From Tieghemiomyces parasiticus (Eukaryota > Kickxellomycota > Dimargaritomycetes > Dimargaritales > Dimargaritaceae): 10,141 nucleotides of DNA. The stretch lies in NCBI GenBank assembly GCA_027575765.1, contig JANBPT010001353.1:1-10141 (forward strand). The letters are read 5' to 3'. Within the stretch, counting starts at the first letter, position 1, and each line of letters starts with the position of its first letter. Under the pieces are notes generated by a model, which saw only the letters and a program-made list of their open reading frames with translations, did not search any database and was not told the origin of the DNA. The position numbers and the translations under genes were made by a program. Positions 1 through 8,000 of this stretch are shown here, one piece after another.

Positions 1-2
1 TC

Positions 3-53
3 CGAGAGCGGCTGGATGGCCTGCGGGTCCCTGCCGCCTTGGAGAAGCCGTAG
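3..53 (+). CDS. Possible 3' end of an upstream gene (partial, tentative)
   Basis: From base 3 one frame reads sixteen codons, ending ...RVPAALEKP, and stops at TAG (51-53). Codons mostly end in G or C, as in the two clear genes of this window, so this could be the C-terminal tail of a plus-strand gene that starts before the window. The other two plus-strand frames are also open for at least 75 bases here, so this frame is not uniquely favoured. No family can be recognised from so few residues. It is listed only because the neighbouring sequence to the left is needed to judge it. Confidence 0.22.
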   Translation, partial: RERLDGLRVPAALEKP

Positions 54-970
54 GAAGGACACAGGTTTGGTCTTAGGAGTGAGGAGGTAGAAATGCATAG
101 GGAGGAGACTGGTCAAGGGCGGGAGGAGGGGTGTGTGTGAATTCACGGGTGCAGGTAGTAAATACGGGACGGAACTGTACCAGGCTGGGTAATGACCTAA
201 CGCGGGTGCTCCTTGCCTGCCAGCCCACAGCACCATGCCGGGGCCGGAGGTTTGCCTGGGGGTGGCAGCACAGCAGGCGTGGCACTGCGAACGGCCTGGT
301 AACGCACTGCGGCCAGAATTTGGCGGGTGCTGGACTTGTGCTGACGCTAATGTACCCTACCCATGCATCAGAGTACGGCCAAAACAGTAGCTCGCCCGCT
401 GCACTTCCTTCAGTATCATTCCTCGCCTGTCGACCTTCGTTCCTACGGTTGCGCACGTAACGTGGCTAAACCCAACCGGTCGTTTAGGAGGAGCTCGTAG
501 TTGTACAGTGCCACTAAATAATATTGGACACAGTGGACTACAACTTCGATGTTACGGACGGAGACTGATGCAGCGGTGGAGATACGACAGGAACCCGACA
601 GTGCAGCCTCACACCGACCAGGCAGGTTGGTGGAAGTAGTGCGGGTAATTCCGAGCTGGCGAGGGGTGAGCATTGCTTTCGGCCGGGCTTGGCGGGCCTT
701 TGGCGCAACGGAGCACTGGGCTGCCTTTAGACTTAACTTCGGCATCTTTTCACCAGGTTCAATATGGTCGGAGCTAGAACTGCTCACGTCCGGCCGCGGG
801 ATTTTTCCAAGCCGAAGGGCTGGTATAACAGCGGGATGCCTACAATCCTGGCCATCCAAGGCACCGCTCGGTGGGCCGGCGTGACGGGCCGTCGAGGCTA
901 CTGTAGGGAAAAGTAGACTCGGCCTCGCCTACCACATCCGTCACCCAAACTTGGTAATACCTGGCGGGGG
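54..970. other. Intergenic region, no supported gene
   Basis: About 0.9 kb with no coding region I can support. Short open stretches of 110-140 codons exist on both strands (roughly 73-460 and 443-884). They lack recognisable domains, use mixed third-position bases unlike the two real genes, and the minus-strand ones begin only at GTG or TTG codons. I saw no tRNA-like B box and no repeat array. A purine-rich GGAGG/GGGTGTGTGTG stretch lies at about 80-140, followed by a 10-bp palindrome around GAATTC (137-146). The right part presumably carries upstream regulatory sequence for the synthetase gene. Confidence 0.5.
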
Positions 971-977
971 TGAGTCA
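971..977 (+). promoter_or_regulatory. Gcn4/CPC1-type (bZIP) binding site TGAGTCA
   Basis: TGAGTCA is a perfect match to the TGASTCA element bound by fungal Gcn4/CPC1/CpcA bZIP activators in general amino-acid control. It lies 373 bp before the synthetase ATG and 6 bp before a CCAAT palindrome. Aminoacyl-tRNA synthetase genes are classic targets of this control, so the position makes sense. A 7-bp match can arise by chance, so function is inferred. Confidence 0.5.
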
Positions 978-983
978 CACTTT

Positions 984-993
984 ATTGGCCAAT
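984..993. promoter_or_regulatory. Palindromic CCAAT box (ATTGGCCAAT)
   Basis: ATTGGCCAAT carries the CCAAT pentamer on both strands, the recognition sequence of the heterotrimeric HAP/NF-Y factor. It sits just after the TGAGTCA element and 13 bp before an uninterrupted T11 tract (1007-1017), a typical nucleosome-depleting poly(dT) element of fungal promoters. Together 971-1017 look like the upstream activating part of the synthetase promoter. Confidence 0.45.
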
Positions 994-1176
994 GTGCCCA
1001 TTAACCTTTTTTTTTTTCCTCGATGAAAGGAGAGATTGGGCAGTGTCACTACCAGTTTCCGTGTGTTGATCCGCTCCGAGCGGTAGGCTGGGTAGCTCTT
1101 GCTCCCCGCCATCCAGCCTACGGGCCTACATCGGTCGCCTTGCCTCCAGCCTGGCCTGTCCTACTTTTGCACCGGG

Positions 1177-1349
1177 TTTATAACACGTTGGTCTTGCAGC
1201 ATCCTTTTGTAGTTCTACCGATTGCCTCACAACGGGCCTTAACCCCTCTCGCCCCTCTTCGCGATCCGAACCGCCCCCCTAGATTCACTTGTTTTTTTTT
1301 GTGCTTCTTCATCGTTAGCCCCGTCGCTGCCATCCTCGTCTTTCCAACC
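1177..1349 (+). promoter_or_regulatory. TATA-like element and pyrimidine-rich leader of the LeuRS gene
   Basis: TTTATAA at 1177-1183 is the only TATA-like element near the synthetase. Downstream comes a CT-rich stretch (about 1240-1349, with T9 at 1292-1300), the kind of sequence in which many fungal genes initiate transcription. No ATG occurs between the TATA-like element and the ATG at 1350, so a transcript starting here would first meet the proposed start codon. The transcription start itself cannot be read from the sequence. Confidence 0.4.
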
Positions 1350-4300
1350 ATGGACGTCGAGAGCAAGAAAACCCAGAAGCGGGACGCTCTCCGTAGCATC
1401 GAGCAGGAAGCCCAGGCTCGCTGGACCGCCAGCCATGCCTTCGAAGCCAACGCGCCCGAGGACCCGGCCGTGCCCCTCACAGAGCTGCACGACAAGTACC
1501 CCAAATACTTTGCCAACTTCCCCTTCCCCTACATGAACGGCCGTCTCCATCTGGGCCATGCCTTCTCGATCTCTAAGGTCGAGTTTGCCACCGGGTTCGA
1601 ACGCCTGAACGGCAAGAATGTCCTGTTCCCCTTTGGCTTCCATGTCACTGGGATGCCCATCAAGACAAGCGCCGACAAGATCAAGAAGGAGCTGGCCCAA
1701 TTCGGCCCGGACTTCATCGTACCCGAGACGGAGGTACCTGCTGCGGGAGAGGTAGCTGATCAACTAGCCGCCAACCTTACCCTGCAGCCCGCCGCCACCG
1801 CCAATAAGCCCAAGCGCCCGGCCAAGGTGGCTGCCAAGGCCACGGGCGCTGCCCACCAGTTCCAGATCATGCAGTCTATGGGAATCCCGCTGGAGGAAAT
1901 TCAGCGCTTTGCCGACCCGCAGTACTGGCTGACCTACTTCCCGCCCTTAGCCGTTGGAGACTTGCAGGCCCTCGGGTGCCGAGTGGACTGGCGCCGGTCC
2001 TTCCTCACCACAGACGCCAACCCTTACTACGATTCCTTCGCACGGTGGCAGTTCATCCGCCTTAAGGAGCGCCAGAAGATCAAATTTGGCAAGCGGTACA
2101 CCATCTACTCCCCGCTCGATGAGCAGCCCTGCATGGACCACGACCGGCAGAGCGGCGAGGGCGTGGGCCCTCAGGAGTATACGGCCGTCAAGATGCGCGT
2201 CGCCGCGTGGTCTCCAGCTGCCCAGGCCCAGGTCGACCAGCTCCCGGCTCTTCAGGGCAAGAACGTGTTTATGGTGGCCGCCACCCTGCGCCCAGAGACC
2301 ATGTACGGCCAGACCAACTGCTTCGTGGGGCCCACCCTCGAATATGGCCTGTACGCCATCAACGACACGGACGTGTTTGTGTGCACTCACCGTGCTGCTC
2401 GCAACCTGTGCTACCAGGGCTACTCCCCGGTCGACGGTAAGGTCTGCCAGTTGGGCACCGTGGTCGGCCGGGACCTGGTTGGCACCAAAGTGCTGGCCCC
2501 GCTCAGCCAGTACACCGACGGCGTCTACGTGCTGCCCATGGAGAACGTCCTAGCCACCAAGGGTACGGGTGTGGTCACCTCGGTTCCCAGCGACTCCCCG
2601 GACGACTACGCCACGCTACAGGACCTGCTCAAGAAACCCGACTACTACCAAATCGACCGTGCCTGGGTTGAACCCTTCCCAGCCATCCCGGTGCTCAGCA
2701 CTCCGGCCTACGGTGACATGTCCGCCCCGGCTCTGTGCAAGCAGCTCAAGATCAATAGCCAAAAAGACCGCGTCCAGCTCGCCGAGGCTAAGGAGCTGGC
2801 CTACAAGGAAGGGTTCTACAAGGGGACCATGCTAGTAGGCCCTTGCGCAGGTCAGTCCGTGGCCGACGCCAAGACCGCCATCCGGCAGGCCATGATCGAT
2901 GCCGGCGAGGGTTTCGTATACAACGAGCCCGAGGGACTGGTCATGTCCCGCTCCGGTGACGAGTGTGTGGTGGCCCTGTGCGATCAGTGGTACTTAGACT
3001 ACGGCGAGCCCATCTGGCGTGACCAGACCAAGCAGGCCCTGGCCGCCATGAACACCTACGGTACCGAGACGCGCAACCAGTTTGACCGTGTACTTGACTG
3101 GCTTAACCAATGGGCCTGCGCCCGGTCCTTCGGGCTAGGGTCCAAGGTGCCGTGGGACCCGGATTTCCTCATTGAGTCCCTGTCGGACTCGACCATCTAC
3201 ATGGCCTATTATACCGTGGCCCACCTGCTCCACGGGGGTTCCCTGGACGGTTCCAAGCCCGGTCCAGCTGGCGTGACGCCCGAGCAAATGACTCTCGCCG
3301 TGTGGGATCACATTTTCCTGCGCGCCCCTGCCCCGGCCGACACCACCATCCCGGCGGCTACACTGGAAAGCTTCCGCCGCGAGTTTGAATACTATTACCC
3401 GTTCGACCTGCGGTCGTCGGGTAAGGATTTGATCCCCAACCACCTGACCTTCGCGCTCTACAACCATACCGCCATGTTCCCGCCGGAGCACTGGCCGCGA
3501 GCCATGCGCAGCAACGGCCACCTGCTGCTCAACAACGAAAAGATGTCCAAGAGCACGGGTAATTTCATGACCCTCGAACAGGTAGTGGCTAAGTACGGCG
3601 CCGACGCCACCCGTCTGGCGCTCGCCGATGCTGGCGACTCCATCGAGGACGCCAACTTTGACGAGACGGTAGCCAACGCGGCCATCCTCCGCCTCTTTAC
3701 CCTCCTCGAGTGGATGGAGGACGTGTTGATCACCCACCCGGAAACGCTTCGCTCCGACGGTCCGCCTACGTCGTTCCACGACCGAGTGTTCCAGCAGGAG
3801 ATGATCCAGCTCGTCCACCAGACCCGCGCGGCCTACGAGGGTATGATGTACAAGGACGCCCTCAAGTACGGCTTCTACGAGTTCCAGGCCGCTCGCGACC
3901 ATTACCGCGAGGCCACCGCCCACGGCGCAGCCGGTATGCACCGCGACCTCATCGCCCAGTTCGTCGAGCTCCAGGCCGTCATGATGGCCCCGTTCACCCC
4001 GCACTGGTCCGAGCACATTTGGACCAAGATCCTCAAAAAACCCACGTCCATCACCGAAGCCCGCTGGCCCAGTGACCTGCCGGCCGCTGCCGACGAGTCC
4101 GTCCTGGCCGCCGCCGACTACGTGCGCCGGCTGATGCGCCATGTCCGTGAAGCTGAGGTCGCCGCCCAGAAGCGTAAGGCCAAGGGGAAGGCCAAGGCCG
4201 CGGCGGGAACGGAGAAGCCCTTCAACCCCGATGAGCCCAAGCACCTCACCATTGTGGTGGCCAGCCAGTTCCCGGCGTGGCAGGAGGCCGCCATCGAGGT

Positions 4301-4685
4301 CCTGCGTGCACACTATGATCCGACGACCGGTACCGTGGACGACAAGGCCGTCCGTGGCGACCTGGGCGCCAAGGGGATGATGAAGGACAAGAAGGTCATG
4401 CCGTTCGTACAGGAGTTTAAGAAGTCGGTGGATAAGCTGGGGGCCGCCGCGTTCGACCGCGCCCTCACATTCGACGAGCGGGAGGTGCTCGATCAGAACC
4501 GGACCTACTTGACCCAGTCCCTCGGTTACACGGGTGGACTGCGCATCCTGGATTCGGATACCCTCACCGCTTCCGACACTGACCTCGCCGCCTACTCGCC
4601 TGCCGATCCCGCCGGTCTCACCAAGGCCGCCGAGGTATCCGTGCCCGGTAACCCGGCGTTCGTCGTCAAGAACGTTGAAGCCTAG
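1350..4685 (+). CDS. CDC60: Cytosolic leucyl-tRNA synthetase (class Ia, EC 6.1.1.4)
   Basis: This enzyme joins leucine to tRNA-Leu using ATP and hydrolyses mischarged tRNA; it acts in the cytosol. The 1111-residue product matches the usual length of fungal cytosolic LeuRS (about 1,090) in one exon. Visible landmarks: the HIGH-type motif HLGH at residues 67-70 after an FPYMNG strand; a Lys/Ala-rich linker at about 127-170; WRRSF and TTDANPYYD in the catalytic core; the CP1 editing domain with TLRPETMYG (312-320) and GTGVVTSVPSDSPDD (405-419), whose D419 corresponds to the universal editing aspartate (E. coli D345); a WLNQWACARSFGLG segment; KMSKS at 731-735; then the anticodon-binding helices and the eukaryotic C-terminal extension. 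No motif is broken. The frame is open 109 codons further upstream to an ATG at 1023. I chose 1350 because its context (CCAACCATGG) is strong, the RDAL helix then begins about where it does in yeast Cdc60, and a TATA-like element lies in between. A Gcn4-type site upstream suggests general amino-acid control. Confidence 0.97.
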   Translation: MDVESKKTQKRDALRSIEQEAQARWTASHAFEANAPEDPAVPLTELHDKYPKYFANFPFPYMNGRLHLGHAFSISKVEFATGFERLNGKNVLFPFGFHVTGMPIKTSADKIKKELAQFGPDFIVPETEVPAAGEVADQLAANLTLQPAATANKPKRPAKVAAKATGAAHQFQIMQSMGIPLEEIQRFADPQYWLTYFPPLAVGDLQALGCRVDWRRSFLTTDANPYYDSFARWQFIRLKERQKIKFGKRYTIYSPLDEQPCMDHDRQSGEGVGPQEYTAVKMRVAAWSPAAQAQVDQLPALQGKNVFMVAATLRPETMYGQTNCFVGPTLEYGLYAINDTDVFVCTHRAARNLCYQGYSPVDGKVCQLGTVVGRDLVGTKVLAPLSQYTDGVYVLPMENVLATKGTGVVTSVPSDSPDDYATLQDLLKKPDYYQIDRAWVEPFPAIPVLSTPAYGDMSAPALCKQLKINSQKDRVQLAEAKELAYKEGFYKGTMLVGPCAGQSVADAKTAIRQAMIDAGEGFVYNEPEGLVMSRSGDECVVALCDQWYLDYGEPIWRDQTKQALAAMNTYGTETRNQFDRVLDWLNQWACARSFGLGSKVPWDPDFLIESLSDSTIYMAYYTVAHLLHGGSLDGSKPGPAGVTPEQMTLAVWDHIFLRAPAPADTTIPAATLESFRREFEYYYPFDLRSSGKDLIPNHLTFALYNHTAMFPPEHWPRAMRSNGHLLLNNEKMSKSTGNFMTLEQVVAKYGADATRLALADAGDSIEDANFDETVANAAILRLFTLLEWMEDVLITHPETLRSDGPPTSFHDRVFQQEMIQLVHQTRAAYEGMMYKDALKYGFYEFQAARDHYREATAHGAAGMHRDLIAQFVELQAVMMAPFTPHWSEHIWTKILKKPTSITEARWPSDLPAAADESVLAAADYVRRLMRHVREAEVAAQKRKAKGKAKAAAGTEKPFNPDEPKHLTIVVASQFPAWQEAAIEVLRAHYDPTTGTVDDKAVRGDLGAKGMMKDKKVMPFVQEFKKSVDKLGAAAFDRALTFDEREVLDQNRTYLTQSLGYTGGLRILDSDTLTASDTDLAAYSPADPAGLTKAAEVSVPGNPAFVVKNVEA

Positions 4686-4930
4686 TTCAATCCGCGTGTA
4701 GTGTTTAGCACCACGTGGCTCACTTGGCAAGCTAGCTTGGGTGTGTGCCACCCCTCTCCTTTTTTTCATTATTGTTGTTTGTAGCCAATTAGCACGTTAG
4801 GGTTGCACCCATATTAAAAATGCTACCTTGCAATTATCCCTTGCCAGTCACCAAATTTTCCAAACCCATCATCATTAGGAGGGGTGGTAGCCTGGGTGAC
4901 TTACGTACCTGCTGCTTAGCAAAAACGAAA

Positions 4931-4936
4931 AATAAA
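4931..4936 (+). terminator. Poly(A) signal AATAAA for the LeuRS mRNA
   Basis: A canonical AATAAA lies within an A-rich run (4919-4940), 246 bases after the synthetase stop codon. It is the only exact hexamer on the plus strand of the spacer, so cleavage is expected at roughly 4950-4965. The weaker ATTAAA-type element at about 4813 could serve a shorter transcript. Confidence 0.5.
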
Positions 4937-4975
4937 GATAACGGGCCCGATGATGGAGCTATTCAAAACGCATGG

Positions 4976-4981
4976 TTTATT
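4976..4981 (-). terminator. Poly(A) signal AATAAA for the minus-strand UBA protein mRNA
   Basis: The plus strand reads TTTATT here, giving AATAAA on the minus strand, about 100 bases after the TGA stop at 5083-5085. Expected cleavage is around 4945-4965, which is where the convergent synthetase transcript should also end. The hexamer supports a real mRNA end for the minus-strand gene. Confidence 0.5.
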
Positions 4982-5082
4982 ACGATTACCAGCTAACTAC
5001 TTTAGAGCTGAATAGGATAAAAAAAACGCGATAACTGTAGACAGGAATACTTAACCCGAAATAGGTAGAAAGGAACCATCAC

Positions 5083-8000
5083 TCACTGGGAATTTAGATG
5101 CAGTAGTCGCTGGACAGCCACCTCGAGGTCCCCGCCGGACTGGCGGAGTATAGTTTGGAGGTAGTTGTAGTCCGTGTAGCCCATGGCCAGGAGACGCTTG
5201 GTATTCTCGTGCAATTCGCGCTGCACAGCCTCATCCACGGCCGAGCGGTTAGCGGGGGGCGGGGACGGTGGGGGCGACGAGGCAGAAGATGATGACCCCG
5301 AGGAGCGGGCAGCTCCGGCCGGAGACCCGTTAAACTGGACGGGGATACGGATCCGGCCGGTGCTGGTGGGAAACCCCCCTGGGTGACCGGTGGAGGTGCG
5401 GGCATTACCGGTATGATGCCACGACGCTTGGTGGATGTGGGTATGCAGGTGGTGCTGGCCGGTCGCGTCGACGGCGGCGGTGGTGGCTCGCTGGTACGTG
5501 TAGCCGCCTCGGCGGTTATGTGAGGTGCCGCGCGGTGGCAGAGCTTCCGAGAATGACATGCTGCCCATACCGCCGCCGTGGCTGCGGCGGGCACCAGCCG
5601 ACGTGGCGAAAAAGGACCCGTGGCCCAACCCGGTAGCGTGCTCGCCGGTACTCTGGTGGAACGAGAAGGGCGAGTTGATGGGCGCAAAGTCTGAGAAGGA
5701 TGGCGGGAAGTGATGTGAAGCGGAGAAGGGCGGTGCAGCGCCCGAACCAAACATGCTGTCCGAGGCGTGGCTGAACTCGTGGCAGGCTAGGTAGGGCGGG
5801 GAGGACTCGTCCGGCGTGTGCTTCACGTGGACCTCCTCCGGGGGTGAGCCGAATTGCTGTACCGGGATGCTGATACGGCTAGCGTGGTGGCTGGCCAGGG
5901 GCCGCTCCAGCACTGGGGATGGAGTTTTGGCGTAGAAGTGGCCGTCGGGACGTGGGCTGGAGCAACTTGAGTCCGAGGTCAGACTGGGCATAGATCCCGT
6001 TACCGATCCGCGGGGTGACGTCGGAAAGGCGCTGTACGAGGCCAGGCGGGACATGGCTGGCGGCACGGTCGACGATTCGGTGCGGGGCTCTACCACGGCA
6101 GGCTCTTCGACTATAGCCTCGGTAACCACCTCGACAACTGGTGGATCGACCTCGATGACATTTTCGACAACCCTAACAGCGGCAGGTTCCACTGGGTCGG
6201 CCTCGGAGGCCACCACTTCGACGACAAATGACGTCGCCTGAGCGGCCTCGTTGACTTCCATGTCCGATGCCACCTCGACGACTGAGGATTTCGACTCGGC
6301 AATAGAGGCTCCGATAATGGCAGGCTCGGTTCCCGATTGGGTGCAGGCGGATTCTGCCGGAACGGGCGGCTGAGGGGCGGATGTAGTAGCCACTTCCTCC
6401 GTGACAACCGCCACCATAACGATTTCCGGCTCGGGGTTGGAGGCCGGTGCAGATGGGACCGGATCAGGAGTCGCATCATCCTGCCGTGGCCCCCCACTCT
6501 GGGCGTGCGGGTCAACAAACGACCCGTGTTCCACCCGAACGCTGGAAAGAAGATGCGCGGCAACCTTGGGCTTATGGCGCTGTGCTGCGGTCGTGCGGGA
6601 CTTGGCCGATGACGAAGACGATGAAGAGGAGCAGTGCGATTTGGATGCATCCGCTTCGGCCGCAGGGGCAGTGGGAGGGGCGGGTGTCACAACAATATTG
6701 GGGGGTGCGGCCTCCGCCACAGCCGGAACGACGGGCGCCGCTGATGGAAAGTGTGACTGGCGCCGACTGGGGGTTCCCAGGCTGCTAGCCGCCACGGTGG
6801 GAGCAGAGCTGGGGGCCCTTGACGACCGGGTCACGTGGTCGATGCTGAGAATGACCGCCTCGTGGACCTTACGAATCACGCCACCAATCTCGTCCGCAAT
6901 TTGCGGGTGCTCCTCGATGAGTTGATTGAGGGTATCCGTGACTTCGTGTAGCTGAGTGACCATCTCGTCGACTACCAGTGGCGCTGCTAATGGGTCGTTG
7001 AGGTAGTCGCCGTAAAGCTCAGTGGCGACAGGGGTAATCAGCACCGTGGGTAAGGACACAACTGGTGCGGGTTGCCCTGGCGTCGGCGAGGGTGCTGGAG
7101 TGCCAGTAACGGTTAGCGCAGGCGCGGTGACAGCCGGTGGGGCGGCGGACTTCGGCTCGGCCTCCAGTTCAACCACCTCCTCTTCCGTCGCCTCTAGTAT
7201 GGTCTCGACCACCCCCTTGGGCGACTCCACAAGCACTGCCTGTTGGACCTGAGGTGGGGTCGCGGCCGGCTCCTCGGCTACATCCGTCGCCTCGTCCTTG
7301 ACCACTTCAACGGTTTCCAAGATGGTCGGCAGTACGGGAGGGGTCTGCTCCCTCGGAGTCGAAGCCTTGGACGACTGAGTGGCCAACAGGACCAGGGAGG
7401 GTTCAGCGGACCGGCGCGTCACGTAGGTACCCTGTACCGACATGAACGATCCCGATTGCGACATGGGTAGGGGGACACCGGCGGCGTGTGCCAAATCGTC
7501 ATTACTATCAGTCACCGGGTTGCTCTCGGCAGCCGGCGGATCGGCTTCGACAAACATGGATGCCTTGGTGTACTTGCCGGTGAATGACACGGAGGAATCG
7601 CCCTGAGAAACGGACGCCGAGACGGGAAGGGTGGTAGCCACGGCACGCGCGTAAGTATCGCGGCTGCGCGGAGTCTCGGTGTTCGGGCCGGTCGCCATAG
7701 ATGAGGCCGTGGCCGCCGACGCCTCTTTGATGGCGGAGGTGATGGCGGCAACGGTGGCGAGGGCGGCCTCCGCAGTGGCCACGGCCTGGGAAATGGCCTC
7801 ATCAGCCGGGACAGGGTCGACGGGTGCGGATAGATTAGCAGCAGAGGACGGCCGTGGTGAGGGTGACGAGGCGGAGCTTGCTTCCCGCGAAGTGGCCACG
7901 ATGGATCCTCCAGGACTGATCACCTTGACGGAGGGTAAGGTGAGACGTGATCGGTTGAGTGAACCCGAGGACGAGGCGGCGACCGGCACAGGTGCTACGG

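Larger units (their letters stand above)
4686..5082. other. Tail-to-tail intergenic region (3' UTRs of both genes)
   Basis: This 397-bp AT-richer spacer separates the convergent synthetase and UBA-protein genes. It contains a T-rich stretch after the synthetase stop (about 4756-4784), an ATATTAAAAA element (4811-4820), and one poly(A) hexamer on each strand. I see no open frame or RNA gene in it. A GTAAGT-like donor on the minus strand near 4898-4907 and a single TTAGGG near 4797 appear incidental. Confidence 0.7.

Noticed and set aside
73..460. Overlapping open frames of 127 (minus) and 109 (plus) codons
   Set aside because: Low-similarity translations full of Arg, Pro and Cys with no motif, and the minus one starts at GTG. 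They look like chance frames in GC-rich intergenic DNA.
443..859. 138-codon minus-strand open frame that could be a divergent gene sharing the LeuRS promoter
   Set aside because: It can start only at a TTG at its 5' end, has mixed third-position bases including rare TTA/CTA codons, and shows no domain. The plus strand is equally open over the same bases.
3135..4769. 544-codon open frame antisense to the LeuRS gene
   Set aside because: It is in exact register with the sense codons, so its stops would need sense TTA, CTA or TCA codons, which GC-biased usage avoids in this part of the gene. The translation has no recognisable domain and starts in the 3' UTR of the real gene.
4795..4803. Telomere-like TTAGGGTT
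   Set aside because: A single unit, not tandem. Chance match in a 3' UTR.
4898..4907. Minus-strand GTACGTAAGT resembling a 5' splice donor
   Set aside because: It lies beyond the stop and beyond the likely poly(A) site of the minus-strand gene, and no matching acceptor or coding exon follows.
6820..7023. BAG domain in the large protein
   Set aside because: Considered because IPV motifs are a BAG3 trait. The helical block is shorter than a usual BAG three-helix bundle and I could not match the conserved third-helix pattern.
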